Assembly: GCA_001579985.1 (NCBI GenBank)
Contig: LRSR01008909.1
Coordinates: 1 to 48,110 of the forward strand
Source of the DNA: Hypsibius dujardini
Lineage: Eukaryota > Tardigrada > Eutardigrada > Parachela > Hypsibiidae
Direction of reading: 5' to 3'
DNA length: 48,110 nucleotides
A program made the translations under genes and the position numbers. This document shows positions 34,329-46,342 of the stretch, one piece after another (positions within the stretch are counted from its first letter, which is position 1; each line of letters starts with the position of its first letter). A model generated the notes under the pieces. The model was not told the origin of the DNA. It saw only the letters and a list, made by a program, of their open reading frames with translations, and made no database searches.

Positions 34329-35722
34329 TGTAGCAGCGGGTAGAGGGTGAAAAGACAAAATGCCGGTATGCAAGAAATTGAACAGTCTTGTGACGGTTTA
34401 AATCGTTTTTATATACTTCTCCCAGACGAGTCATTTTAAATATTCTAAACAATGAAAAGACATCGAACGGGTTGGCGCCGGATTTTTTAGGATAAGACAA
34501 TACGCCGATAGGATTTTTACATTATTTGGGCTTATCTGCGGAAGTTCCTGGAGTGCTGGACAATTATCGCGACTTCCCCGTTAATTCATATGACGCACGG
34601 CCTAGTTCGAGCGTTCGTTCCTATTCGGTCTCTCTTCTGAGGATCCCTCGGACGATCCTCAAACAATCGGAGGCGACCAAAACAAGACAATAGCCGGCAT
34701 CGTCGCACCCTCGATCGACGAGTCACCCCAAATGTCGTATTGGTCATTTGCGGCTTCTCCCATCTGCATATCAACCAGTGATATGATAGCAACCGGGGTA
34801 GGGATGTTCACAGACCAAAGTTGACAACACAATTGGGGTCAACTTTCGCATTTGATGAGGGAGCAGTTGTGCGTGTAAACAATTTTCACTGATTCTGGAC
34901 CGGTAATGATGTTTCGTTTCCGCCCGCAAGAACGATAAGGTTGATTAAACATCCTTGACGGCGGTGGAGACTACCGTACAGACGGTACATGTTTGATTAG
35001 GCTATCACATACTTGATGCTTGCCTTTTCCCAGTAATGATTACATTTTTGAAGGTGAGGCCCTTTTCTTCGAGTGGTGTGCGCATCAAGTTAAAATATTA
35101 TAAGGGACGAGATCTGTCGGTGTGTCTGTTTACCCTATGTCTATCTGTCTAACTGTCCGTCGGTCAATCGGTCTGTCTTCTCGACCAGTGATGAGGTGTC
35201 TACACATCTTAACCGTACAGCGACCGGGTGCTGACCCGAAAATGACCGAAAACCGTCCGAGAAACGGACGACACTGGGAGAGCATATCAGAGCCTACTTA
35301 AGCGAAGCTAATGATGGTATAATCTGCACGTCTGCCTGTCTGTCTGTCTGTTTGTCTGCCTACCTTTCTATTTGCCTATTTGCCTGTCTGCCTGTCTGCC
35401 TACCTCTCTGTCTCTCTGCCTGTCTGCCTACCTCTCTGTCTCTGCCTCTGTCCTTCTCTCTGTCTTTCCGTTTGTCTCTCTGTCTGTCTCTCTGCCTCTC
35501 TGTCTTTCTGCCTCTCTGTCTACTTGTTTTCCGACCTATCTTGTAAGCTCGACTGCGCGCCTTTCGTTGTACAGTTTAATGTCTGCCGTGAGGAAATCAC
35601 TAAATCAGCCGGATAAATACGGGTCAGTTAATTGGCAGTACGGTTAAACAGAATAGACTGTGCATCACAATGAGCGTGACTATTCAGCTAACCAATGTCT
35701 CAAAACTGCAATTCAAGTCAGT
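34329..35722. other. Intergenic stretch with a TGTC-rich microsatellite
   Basis: The 5' flank of the conventional ZP gene lies at the left. Bases about 35333-35530 are an imperfect (TGTC TGCC TGTC TCTC) tract that gives spurious Ser/Cys/Leu-rich frames. The 3' end of the NIDO/AMOP/VWD gene is at 35723. No gene is seen in between. Confidence 0.5.
35333..35530. repeat. TGTC/TGCC microsatellite
   Basis: Imperfect tetranucleotide tract of TGTC, TGCC and TCTC units. It creates open frames such as LSVCLSVCLSVCLSASL that are not proteins. Confidence 0.85.
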
Positions 35723-38700
35723 TCAATAATAGCGATAGTTCGACCAAGCGTATAAAAATGGAAAAAACATCACAAACAAATGTCTGATTGTGTGAACGGA
35801 AACCCTGTATGCCATTGATGTGGTCGTTGCTGTGGCACTGGTTGCTGTAGTATTGGCTGTTGTAGTCTGCCTCTTCAGACCTATGAAAGAGAAGAGGGGT
35901 CATTCTACAACCGGTTCACCGTCAGTGGTTTATGGAAGGGCTCTCACTGACCGCATTCGAGACCTCCTCCGAACCACTCCCCCCGATCCGTGCAAACGGC
36001 CGTTCGATCCTTAATATTGCCACTGATTGGCACAGTGCTGTTGGTGCAGTAGAAGACGACCTGGTTCCCCACTTCCCAGGTTGTTGCATTACCCCTCAGA
36101 GCCACAAGCGAACTCGTCAGCAGGGGTCTGCTACAGCTGACCACTATCCAACATTTAAGATATGATTCAAAAAATAGGAAATTTATTAGGGAATTGCAGT
36201 ATTATTTTTTTTATAATACGGCAAATTATTATAACAGCGAATTTATTGCATTATTTCAATAGACACATAATCTTACCGCATTCCAAAGGACTCCCGGTCC
36301 AGACCCCGTTTTCACCGCATCGCATCACCTTGTCGCCGCGTTTCGGTATTGTCGAGATTTTGTCTTCATGGAAGCACTCGAATGTCAATGTGTCGCCCAC
36401 ACCAAACGACGTTCCCTGTACGAGCCGTGAATGGGAACCTTCGCGAATATTCGGGAATCCACAACTGACACCTATGTGAATGGAAATGAGTATCAATAGC
36501 TAGCCGCGATTTTAAAAATCAGACTTAGACATTTTGTTGCGACACAAAAAGTTCCTAGATCTCTGTAAAGGGAAGATAACCGACAAGAGAGCGTCTCAAT
36601 GACCGTCTTTGCGTCATATAATATGGCAGTAATTTAGAGGAAACTAAAAGGTACATTGATAAAAAAAAACTTGGAAAACAGTCGATTAGTTCTTTTTTTA
36701 TGAAAAAATTAACCCCGTAATTCGTACAATTTTGCTTTATAATTTTTTTTCTACGTTTATTTACTTTAGGTAGATATACAAAGTGTTTTCAAACGGAAAG
36801 CTGCAGCCAAATGCATTATCTCCTGACACCTGTCATTACGAACGTACCAGAATTGGCGCCGACTTGAATGGCGTCTTCCATGTCCTTGACAAATATCGCC
36901 GAATTTTTTCCCATTCCCAAGTTCCCGGTTATGGCGACGTCAAACCGACATTCGGCATTGCCGGCACAGGCAATGTTCGCTTCCGCTTGAAGATTCGGTG
37001 CCATCGACGGCTCCGTAAATTGAGGCCGGAACTTTAGGTCGTTGATGAGCTCGTATGTCTGACTGGGAGCTTGGTATGTGAAGAGTGATTCAGCCTTTTC
37101 TATCCGCCCTAAAATCCACAAATGAAATATAGTTATGTTTCACCTGTTTTTATGATGGAAAAATTGGAGGACATTATTAAACTCAGAGACTCTTCCCACT
37201 TTTCAATCATAAAAGCAAGCGAAAGAATAATAATGTTGGAATAATGAATAATACATTAGAATAAAATGGATTGTCATTAGTATTACATTACTACATTATT
37301 ACTAAATTAATAAACAATTATAGCATTATTATCACACACCCCTCTGTTCATCCCTATTTCAATATATTGTAATTACTCCCTTTTCCCAAATAATGTCAAT
37401 TTTAAAAGTCAAGCTAGCTTACGGTATTTGTCTGCATCATTTAGTTTAGTTTCATTTAAAATTAGCTTCTCACGCTTTTAGAAATATCAGCTGGAAGTCT
37501 CAATTTATTAAGGTTGCCATCGCAATCAACTTTAACTGAGCCTTTTAAAATACAATTGTATCTCTCAATAATAATAAAATTTTAAGTGATAAAGAAACAT
37601 GTTCTATTGAATTTGTAAGATACAATAGAGCAAAAAAATAGTTTGGTCATTCTCATTTTAGTTTTCGCTAGTTATCTGATACCAAAAAGTATCTTTATGT
37701 CAAAATGTTAATTGTTGTTAACGTTAGTAAATTAATACAAGTTGAGGGAGTGTCAATAGTAAAACGGGGTGCAAACGGGATTGACAATAGGGAAAGAGGG
37801 TGAAAGGGGGTGACCATAGCGGTTTCCGTATCATTATGATTAGGCTATGGCTATTTTACCCCTCCCTTTCAGTGTGTGGGGGGCCCAATAACACTCCGAC
37901 TATTTACCTCTCCCTGGGCCCCAACGGACGGATGGAGGGATAACGGACGGACAGATGGGCGAACGGACAGCATGAGAGGGGTAAAATAAGAGGGGCGCAT
38001 GTTTGGGCCTCTGGTGATGTATACAGGGAGGGGTAAAATAGCCAGGCTTCTTTCTATTGGGCCCTTGGGAAAGGAAAAATAGTCGGGGTGCTATGGGCCC
38101 AATATAGATGTAGCCAGGGGGGGGGGGTAAATAGCCACCCGGTTATGATGATCCTGGTTAAATTTATTGTTTAAATAACGAAATTGAATCTTTACAGGTT
38201 TCTCCAAAGTCGTTGAAAATGTCTTGGGGAGAAGCTGTGTCCGGGTTCAACGATGTTAGGCTGGTCCTCGGCAGAAGGTCGTCTTGAGTTTTCCCGTTCC
38301 AGTTGCCCAATAGGCCGTGGGTGATGTTGCCCTTCAGTTCACTCGGAAGGGTGATCTGGAATTCGAGAACCGAGTCGACTTCCTCCACATCGACTGTGAT
38401 GCCGGTTGAGGATTGGGCGCTGATTCTGTGGACAGGCTCTGTGCCGTTCCGTGTCAGGTAGATAACAATATCTGTGCATTCGTAATACGAAATACTGTAT
38501 ATACTGTGCCGTGTTCTACACTGTATAATGTGATATTCATTTTGTTATGTTCTACCGTTAAATTCGATGGAATTCGTCAGTTCCATTAGCTCCTGTTTCG
38601 CCCAGTTGAGGTAGAGGTCAAGTCCACCTCGTGTGCTGAGCGAGATCTGAACTATGCTTTTGCTGCTGTTAAAGGCCAACCCTGACCAGACTGTTGCGGC

Positions 38701-41700
38701 AGTGTTATTGCGACCTGAAAACAAAGCAAATTTCTATTAGCAAATTTCTAATTTCTACAGGAAATTCTAGTTTCCTAATTTCTAATTTTCAATTTAGTAT
38801 GAATTGTGTAAATAAAGTACAGGAATCCCTGCCAAATCTTGGATAGAAGGGCGACAATCTAGACGCCGCATTATTTCATCCCATCTAAGGACGGTAGACA
38901 AACCAAATAAACTAAGCCAAACTAAAAACGTTTTCGTGACTATTTTTTGTGACTAAAATTTACTAGCTAATTTGACTAAACCTAACAAGAAATTTCTCAC
39001 TAAAGGAGACAGCTAACAATGTTTTAATTTCAATGCTAACTTTTAGTTAACTAAAAAAGAACCTTTTTTACAGACCAGAGTAGTTTACGTGGTTTTACAG
39101 ATCAGCGAGGTTTTTATCGTCGGCTTTTCCTCTCGGCATTATTACTGCAGCTCTTGTACGGTAAAAAGCGTGAACCCATTTCGCCTCCTCGGCGGTCTGC
39201 ATCAGTTAGCACACCCAATTCTGACTGGCTTACCTCCAAGGCCCGTTGCCTGGGCAGTGCGGCCTTGAATGACCACTTGCCCGGGCATTTCGACCAGAAC
39301 ATACTCCCCTAGACCGTTGAAGGTGTATCGAAAGCCGTCGAGGGTCCAGATGTGAGGATCGCCAAAACCACCGCCTTAAATGAAAAACACGTGACTACGA
39401 GTAACGTGATGACTACGTGTCACGTGATGATTACGTGTTATATATAGATAGATGCTTAATCAGATTTATGTTTAGGTTTATGTTTAAAAACGTGTTTAGA
39501 TTTATTTAGAGTTACCTATGCAAATTTCTGTTTGCTTGGCATGAGGCATCTTTCAAAACTATTTTCACGTTCACTTACAAGTTAAAATTCTGCTCGTATA
39601 ACGTTTAATTAAACATTATTACACAGCTAATTAACTGCTTAATTGATGTATTAAAAATCACTGCATAAAGTAGTCGTAGGAGCGTTGATTGCGAAACAAT
39701 TTTTTTCATTTCCGTAGTTGATAGACTTTTCGACGCAAGATTCAACTACCAGTTTTTACCGATTACTTTTTATATAAAAGAATTGGAATACTCATTCTCC
39801 AAAATCTCTTCGTATCGATCAGAAAAAAGGTCCATCTTTTTTGTGTTGAAAAAACTCTTCAAAATGGGAATCTGAGTTTTAAATCTTGTGTCTCGGTTTA
39901 AATGTTAATTTTTCTCTGGACCAGAGCTTCGGATAAATCTTAGCAAATAATTATAATGAAGTAGTGAAAAATGTCAAATGTTTTCCGAGAACAATGGTGC
40001 AAGAGCACTTACCGGGGGCCGATGGGGGCAGATAATGCTTCGCACTCCCGCCGCGTCTGATCCGTCGAAACAGTTGGCAGTCCTTACGGTCCCAATTTCC
40101 CTTTCTCGGGCAGCACATCTCCTGCGGTTTCCGGTCTATCAACTGCTCCTCCAACCGTTGCGCCAGCCATAAATCACCCGGTTCCACGTCCCTCAAATCC
40201 GATCGGTCCTGCACGATGAAGCGTACCCTCCCGCCGCTTGGCGAGGTTTCCGCATCGGTCAAAGTTCCAGCCTCGTTGTAGCAACACTGCTGCGCCAGTT
40301 CAGCTTGATTGGCTGTCAAAGCGTTGACACACAGCACCGCGCCGGGATGTTCATCGCACTCGCCGACGTCCCAGAAGACATTTCCGATGGGTCGAGTATT
40401 CCGGTTGCAGGTGGCAGCCGAGGTCAGGCTTGACTCGGGATTGAAACGGCCGCGGTCCAGACGAACCTATGTATGTGTAACTGTGTATACGGTGGTTTTG
40501 ATCATGCAAAGTTCTGCAAGAGTTAGATTTTAATTTTTTTTTACATTCTTTTCACTTTTTGGGGAAGGAAAAGTTTGCCAAAAAGCAAAAAAATTGTTTT
40601 GGAACATTGGTAAAGAAATAACGCTCTGAAATAGAAGTACTAACAATCGCAATTTAAACTGATAGTTATCTTAATAACGAATTGAATTTGTATATTTAAT
40701 TCGTTAATTGACCATATTTCATGAATTTGAAGTTTGAACAAACGATTCAAATACACAATTGCTAATGAAGTAGAAACACATAAACATAAACTAAGGGTCC
40801 TGTATTTGTGCCATTGACTAAAATTTTACATAAAATTAATACAAACATTTTCTACAAAACTTTCTTGGATTTGCAAATGCATTGTCTTGATGGAAAGACA
40901 GAAAATTGGTCAACACGTAAAAAAACAGTGAATGAATCTATTTATAATATTTTACATGGCGAATCAAATTGAGAACAATACATTTCATTTAAATATGTCG
41001 GTCGGGTTTAATAGAGATTTATTCGACATTTAAGTTGCAGTTCTAACCTGGTTGATGTTCGGAGGACAGGCCAGGAAGGTGCTATTATCATCCGAATTGT
41101 ACGGGATGATCGCTCGCTCGCGTTCCGCCCAGCAGTCGCAGAACGACGTGACGGCTGGACTCTTCAGGCACCGCAGGATCTCCGACACCATCTGGCGTCT
41201 GCTCGGCCGAGTCGCGTAATACAAATCCCACTGTTCCCGGCTCAAGACAGACGCGGGACGAGATGTCGCATTGTCAAAGACATTCGTCTTGAGCTCTAAC
41301 TGCAAGCCCAAAGATGGACTGAACCTTTCCTGGGATGACTGTCGTGCTAAGGGGTCATTGAGGTTGCTGAAGACGTCCACGTCGGTCAGTTTCGACCAAA
41401 TCTTGACGGCCGGTCCGATCCACCCGGATTCGGCAGTGTAAAATGCATTCCGGTCGTCCGTCTTCACGATCCGAAAGGTGCCCGCCAGGAAAACGGGTTG
41501 GTCCGCTTTCGCACGACCGCGGGTGATGTTGATTTGACTGGTGAGGAATTCGAGTTGACCGGTGTTGGGAACTCCCGTCGCCAGAGCGATGCTCGCCGAG
41601 CGGATTCCGTTGGCCGGGTCGGCACCGCTGAACACAAAAAGAAATTCAGATGCAATGGATTTTCCCACGAAAAGTGTGGCGATAAGGTAGGCCCGAGATC

Positions 41701-44002
41701 ACTTACGAGATGTACCACAAAATGAGGTCTACATCGATCTGGGAGACTGTGCTAGTCAACTCATCGACGGCTGGATCGAGTATCAAGGGATCCCATGTGA
41801 TTGAGATTTTGCTGCCACCGAAATGGTTAGGCCAATCTTTCCGCTGGATAAGTTGGATGTCGTTAGCCGTTGCATCTGCAATTGCGAAAAATTACTGTAA
41901 AATGTGTGTCGATCTACCTGTTCATTTGTGCGTCTGCCAGCTTCGTGGGCCAATTTTTTTCTGACGACCAGTTTGCCGATCGGTTCATATATCAACCCCT
42001 ACGTCCGTCCGTCCGTCTGTTTTGTTTGTCAGTCTGTCCACCTGCTCGCGTGATTGCCTCTTTATGGGACTGATCGTTGGTCCGTATGGTACTCTGTTTC
42101 TTCATCAGTCAATCAGACAGCCTGTCTCTTTATATCGTAGAACAGCCTTATGTCTGTCTGCTGTTTCACTCTCCGCTCGTCAGCCCTTCTATCCCTATTT
42201 CTTCCATCGGTTCGTCTAAGCTTCAGTCTTTCCGTATCTCCACCTATTCATCCTTCCCTTCGTCTGTCCGTCCGTCCGTTTGTCCGTCCGTCAAGACTTT
42301 CATCTTCCTGTCTCGCCATCCTTCCGTCTATTTATCCGTCCTTCGGTCCATCCGACCTTCGATCCTTCGGTCCATCCGTCCTTCCGTCAGTCTGCCCGTT
42401 CGCCCGTTAATTTATCCGCCCTTAGGTTCATTTCTAAATGCGTCTTGAAGTCTGTCTTTTCGCCTATGTGCCCACTGTCTGACTGCGTATCCAAACTATT
42501 AATCTGATTGTCTGCCTGTGTTTGTGTTGGATTACCTTACCGTAAGAATACGTGAGAATGTGCGGGTAGGATCTCCCGCCATCCACCGACACGCGTAACG
42601 ATGTCGGCCCGTTTCCGGCCAGCGGAGGAGCTATGCATCGCACAATACTTTCATGCTGCCGGTCACCCACCACCTTCGTCTTGCCAAACTGACATGAAAT
42701 GGCCTCATTTTCAGGAAAATTGGGATCGGCACAGACGCCGCTGATTAACACTTCGTTGCCGCCGAATATGGAGCCGTAGCGGGGCGCGGAGGTCGCCTGT
42801 ACTTCGTCAATCCCGATCTGCGTGCATGAGGTATCTTCGATTTGTCGTTTGTCCACTCGAAACATCCAACGACCAGGCTCTTCCACGTTAGAGCGACTCA
42901 CAACTTGGCCAAAGTTCTCCGTACGAGAACCCTCGAGCTCTGAAATGGTACATCGAGTATCAATACACCGTTCAATGTCCAAATCCAGAATCAATTCGTT
43001 GTATATTTAATCAGCTTTACTGATTATACAGTATGTATGGCTATTTTTCGTGAACAACATACTCATGCTGAAATATTATAAGTGCAATTGCGATAGCTGA
43101 TTATGGCTCTGCCCATGATGACAGTCGACACGAAATTCAAATGAACAAAAATATACGGAGGAGACATTCGAACGTGGATCTTGAAAATCATTCCTTGTGA
43201 AAATATTTGTCCTTACCGTGGAATGTAATATTATCGCCAGCATTAAACCCACCTAAAAGAGAATCAACCAAGGACTGAAAACAGGATGGATGTTACGTGA
43301 TTACATCGATCTGCGTAGTTGTACAAGACATACCACTGGCATAGTATATGTCGTTGTGGAGAATCCACTCTAGCTTTTCGTAGTTAAAAATGCCAAATGT
43401 CCGCGTACCGTCCGTCGTTAACAATATTTGGAAGGTGTTTCGGGGTGCCTGAAAAAAATGCCGGGAACCCCCGGAAACTGAATTGAATTGAGGTAGTAGT
43501 TGAATTATTGTCTGCGCAGTTTACAGTACATTTTCGATGCCATTTATGCAGGCAGCACCTCTCGCGACCACTCGATCGAAAGTGACGACCGCGGCCCATT
43601 TCGGCTGGTAGTTCCGGTACTGTGGTAAACTTTGTCTGTGGGAAAACACTTTCCATGATTTAAACGTTGTAAAATTATAAATTAACTAGTTTTCTTCGGT
43701 AGAAACCTTATCTGATTGGCAATGTTGGTCAGCAAGCTCCCGCTTGGATCAGTCTCTTGGCGGTAGTAAACATTGTTACCATCGAAATAGCAAGGTTTCA
43801 AGTGGATGTCCGACCAAAAGGCGCTCAACATGATATCATCGGGATAAGGAAAAGGAGTGGTAGTCCATCCGGTCATGCCCTTTCCGAAGCTTATGTAACC
43901 GTTCGGTGCAATCTAAAAATAAATCGAAGAATCGAATCACCACAATAACTAATTGACTTTTGCCTGTCTGCTTATCTGTCTGTCTGTCTGCCTGTCTGCT
44001 TA

Positions 44003-44045
<43 letters not shown>

Positions 44046-44274
44046 GTCTGTCTGTCTGTCTGTCTATCGAATAACTAACCCAAAAGCTCTTATAGCGATG
44101 GTCAAAGAAGGGTAGTTGGACGCTCCCAGTTAGCACGACTTCAACAGGATCATCGTCACTTTGCGGCATGGTTGTGTCCGCAAAGCTACTGCCGAATGGT
44201 TCCAGAGTTACCGCAAACGTCCCGCCCCACCAGATCGAAGAAAGGAGAATAAGTAAACTGATCTTTTCGTTCAT
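35723..44274 (-). CDS. Mesh/SUSD2/mucin-4-like protein: NIDO, TIG-like, AMOP, VWD, two sushi domains (1213 aa, 16 exons)
   Basis: Exons: 44274-44080, 43912-43707, 43635-43530, 43448-43334, 43252-43217, 42939-42541, 41875-41707, 41627-41048, 40466-40013, 39374-39234, 38714-38556, 38471-38196, 37108-36848, 36471-36277, 36143-35952 and 35880-35723. All junctions keep frame (1214 codons). Residues 1-21 are a signal peptide (MNEKISLLILLSSIWWGG). NIDO is about 45-240 (APNGYISFG, NTFQILLTTDG, SNVEEPGRWMFRVD). A TIG-like fold is about 245-350 (YGSIFGGNEVLISG). AMOP is about 570-750 (FCDCW, CPPNINQVRLDRGRFNP, AQQCCYNEAG). VWD is about 754-1030 (FGDPHIWTLDGFRYTFNGLG, GLLGNWNGKTQDDLL). Sushi domains are 1033-1097 and 1098-1161. 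The tail is Thr-rich. In the insect relative Mesh this architecture serves septate junctions and ends in a membrane helix; here no clear helix is seen, so the last exon is the least certain. Confidence 0.85.
37740..38150. repeat. Foldback repeat with CTATTTTACCCC motifs in an intron
   Basis: Within intron 12 of the NIDO gene, the motif CTATTTTACCCCTCCC and its inverse occur several times, together with inverted GGGCCCAATA blocks. The left part (near 37755) contains, in inverse orientation, the CCCCGTTTTACTATT string found at the left end of the window. This suggests a dispersed foldback element. Confidence 0.5.
42000..42470. repeat. TCCG/TCTG imperfect tetranucleotide tract
   Basis: A long degenerate run of CGTC, TCCG and CTTC units inside an intron of the NIDO gene. 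It generates overlapping Ser/Pro-rich open frames on the plus strand, none of which is a gene. Confidence 0.7.
43963..44068. repeat. TGTC microsatellite filling intron 1 of the NIDO gene
   Basis: About 105 bp of TGTC (minus strand GACA) repeats occupy most of the 167-bp first intron and begin within about 12 bases of the splice donor (GTTAGT at 44079-44074). Confidence 0.85.
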
Positions 44275-45814
44275 TGTTATTGGTTAGAAAACGTTAAGGA
44301 TTGACAGGTTGGAAACCATATGAGGTTATGCCATAAAGTTAAAAACTAGTAGACTATGCACTGCTGTGTGCTCTGGGCGTGGGTATGTCCCGTCGGCTTA
44401 ACGGTAAAGCTCGATAAAGCTAAATTCACTTCGAGGAGTTATTGCGACTCTATAATGTTTGCTGAAAACCGGAGCTACACCGACGATGATGCGTTCCAAT
44501 ACTCAGAGTGTTAGAAGATAGCAGATAACTCATATCTGCAGCGCGTGGATAACTCATATCTTCTTTTAAAATTGTATTCCTACTCATTGTGTCGAGCGCG
44601 GAAATTTGCCTAGGTTGCCTCTGGCATACCGTACTGTACGGCACGTATTAAGGAGAACCCGGCGCCTTGTTTTAGTCTGAAATTCATGACAGGTCGCCGA
44701 ATGTTTTGGCACAGAATATAGGTTCGCCACTCCACCCACTATTTTCTGTCAAATTATGGCCAATTTGCAAACTTTTGCTTTTCCTACCTTTTTCAAAAAA
44801 GTCAAACTACTTCTGTGGAAAAACAAATTGGAAACTGGAAACATTTTTCCATTTTTCCTTGCTAACACGTTCGGCGACTCTGCTTGAAGTTTCAACACAA
44901 ACAAAGCGCCAGGTTGCCCTTAATATCAGAACTGGGGCCCCTTTGGAGCACATACAAACGTCATCATCCCGTATAAAATTATACCGATACAATAGTACGA
45001 GTGTCGTACGGTGTCTGCCCAGTGCCCACAGCCCACCTAAGATCTCATTGCAGATTTCATTGCAATGGGCGTGGAGCTATTTTAAAGGACGGGTTTGACC
45101 GACTGCTAAATGTCTGAAGTTCGACAGATGGGATAGTAAATAAGGGTAAATAAGGGACAATAAAGAACGGTTGCTGCGCAGGATGTACGGTTCTACAGAA
45201 CTTAGAAGGTTCTGTATATATGCAGTACATCATAGTGAATGAATGTATTCTGTAACGGCCATTCCGACGGAGTGACGGAAGGTTTGACCGACTGCTGGGC
45301 GCCGGAGTGTCATAGATTGACGGTAGTGATGACGTAACGGACAATCTGTGACGGAGGAACGGAGGGACGGAGGGATGGAGGGATGGACAATCTGTCGTAT
45401 TGACGGACGGATGGATGGATGGACGGACGGACGGATGGACGGAGAGACGGAGGGAAGGAAAGACGGACGCTGGGACGGTCTGGCAGATGGACGGTAGAGA
45501 TGCATGATGAGCGGGCGATTCCTTTAAATCTCCACCCAACCGTCCGCCCCTCTGGCCGGATCCATCCGGCATGGCCTCTAAAGCCTTGATTGATTTATGA
45601 GTGAGCCTGGTTCTTCACTCGCAGCCGGAATGCTTAACTACCCGAATCGAGCCGTTTGACTCGTCCAGCTCATGGAAACAATGTATGGAACGAGTCAGAT
45701 GGCTTGAATCGGTTAGCTAATTATTCCGACCGTGTGCGTATAACTGGATTTTAATTGTGAAAGAACGGCCATCAGTTGATTGATCGATCGCCTCAACATG
45801 AACGAAAAAGGTTT
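44275..45814. other. Intergenic stretch between divergent genes
   Basis: The NIDO gene starts at the left on the minus strand, and the TPR/SET-like gene runs rightwards on the plus strand, so this stretch may hold both promoters and unseen 5' exons of the latter. A GGAC/GGAT tetranucleotide tract lies at about 45350-45480. No exon could be supported. Confidence 0.4.
45350..45480. repeat. GGAC/GGAT tetranucleotide tract
   Basis: Imperfect GGAC, GGAT and GGAG units. The complement reads TCCG/TCCA, like the tract in the NIDO gene's intron at 42000-42470. Confidence 0.75.
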
Positions 45815-45822
45815 GTGCCGTG

Positions 45823-45920
45823 TAGTGTTAGCATGGTTCGGTTGCAACCGCCTAGTAACGTTTTCAATCAACCAATCAACCACCCACAGTAATGAACTGC
45901 AACCGAACCGTGCCAACACT
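45823..45920. mobile_element. 98-bp hAT-like foldback MITE with perfect 8-bp target duplication
   Basis: The left arm TAGTGTTAGCATGGTTCGGT and the inverse of the right arm, TAGTGTTGGCACGGTTCGGT, pair along about 24 bp. GTGCCGTG flanks both ends exactly (45815-45822 and 45921-45928). The 8-bp duplication and the TAGTGTTGGC-type end fit the hAT superfamily. Confidence 0.85.
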
Positions 45921-46095
45921 AGTGCCGTGTTCCCGGTAAAGATCGAAACATTTCTTGCTTTATTATATTTTTTCGCATTGCGCATTTTTCTCCCTCCTTT
46001 CGGTATATTCCGATAGACAATTTCAACGATTCGTCGAAAAATAAGTCAGTCTTGGTACCGTATGTATGTTTGTTTATAAGTCTGAGGAGGAGTGT

Positions 46096-46310
46096 GTATT
46101 CCGGCTCACCCTCCGCTTGGTCGATAAATCGGCTCACTCATGGGTTTTCTCTTTCATGGCACATCCTTGATTGTTTGATTTTAAAAGTGCCATAGTCTAC
46201 TAGGCTATAGTGCAGCAAATCAAACAATCAAGCACCTCCCATCAAAGAGATACCCATGAGTAAGCCAATTTATCGACCAACTAGAGGTGAGCTGAAATAC
46301 AGATTCCACT
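46096..46310. mobile_element. Foldback element (about 215 bp)
   Basis: The left arm (TTGGTCGATAAATCGGCTCA, then CTCATGGG and TTGATTGTTTGATTT) pairs with the right arm in inverse orientation around a loop near 46190-46205. Arms are about 85-95 bp with several mismatches. No coding sequence; ends are approximate. It lies just upstream of the first supported exon of the TPR/SET-like gene. Confidence 0.6.
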
Positions 46311-46342
46311 TCATCTATGTGGGCTTGTGTCTTGTTTTCCAG

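Noticed and set aside
35820-36014. Plus-strand frame with a Val/Ala/Leu-rich stretch and basic tail that looks like a membrane helix
   Set aside because: It is exactly antisense to the Thr-codon-rich last exon and second sushi exon of the NIDO gene. Antisense of ACN codons reads as Val-rich. There is no ATG or splice acceptor before it.
42022-42507. Ser/Pro/Leu-rich plus-strand frames
   Set aside because: They are translations of a tetranucleotide tract inside an intron.
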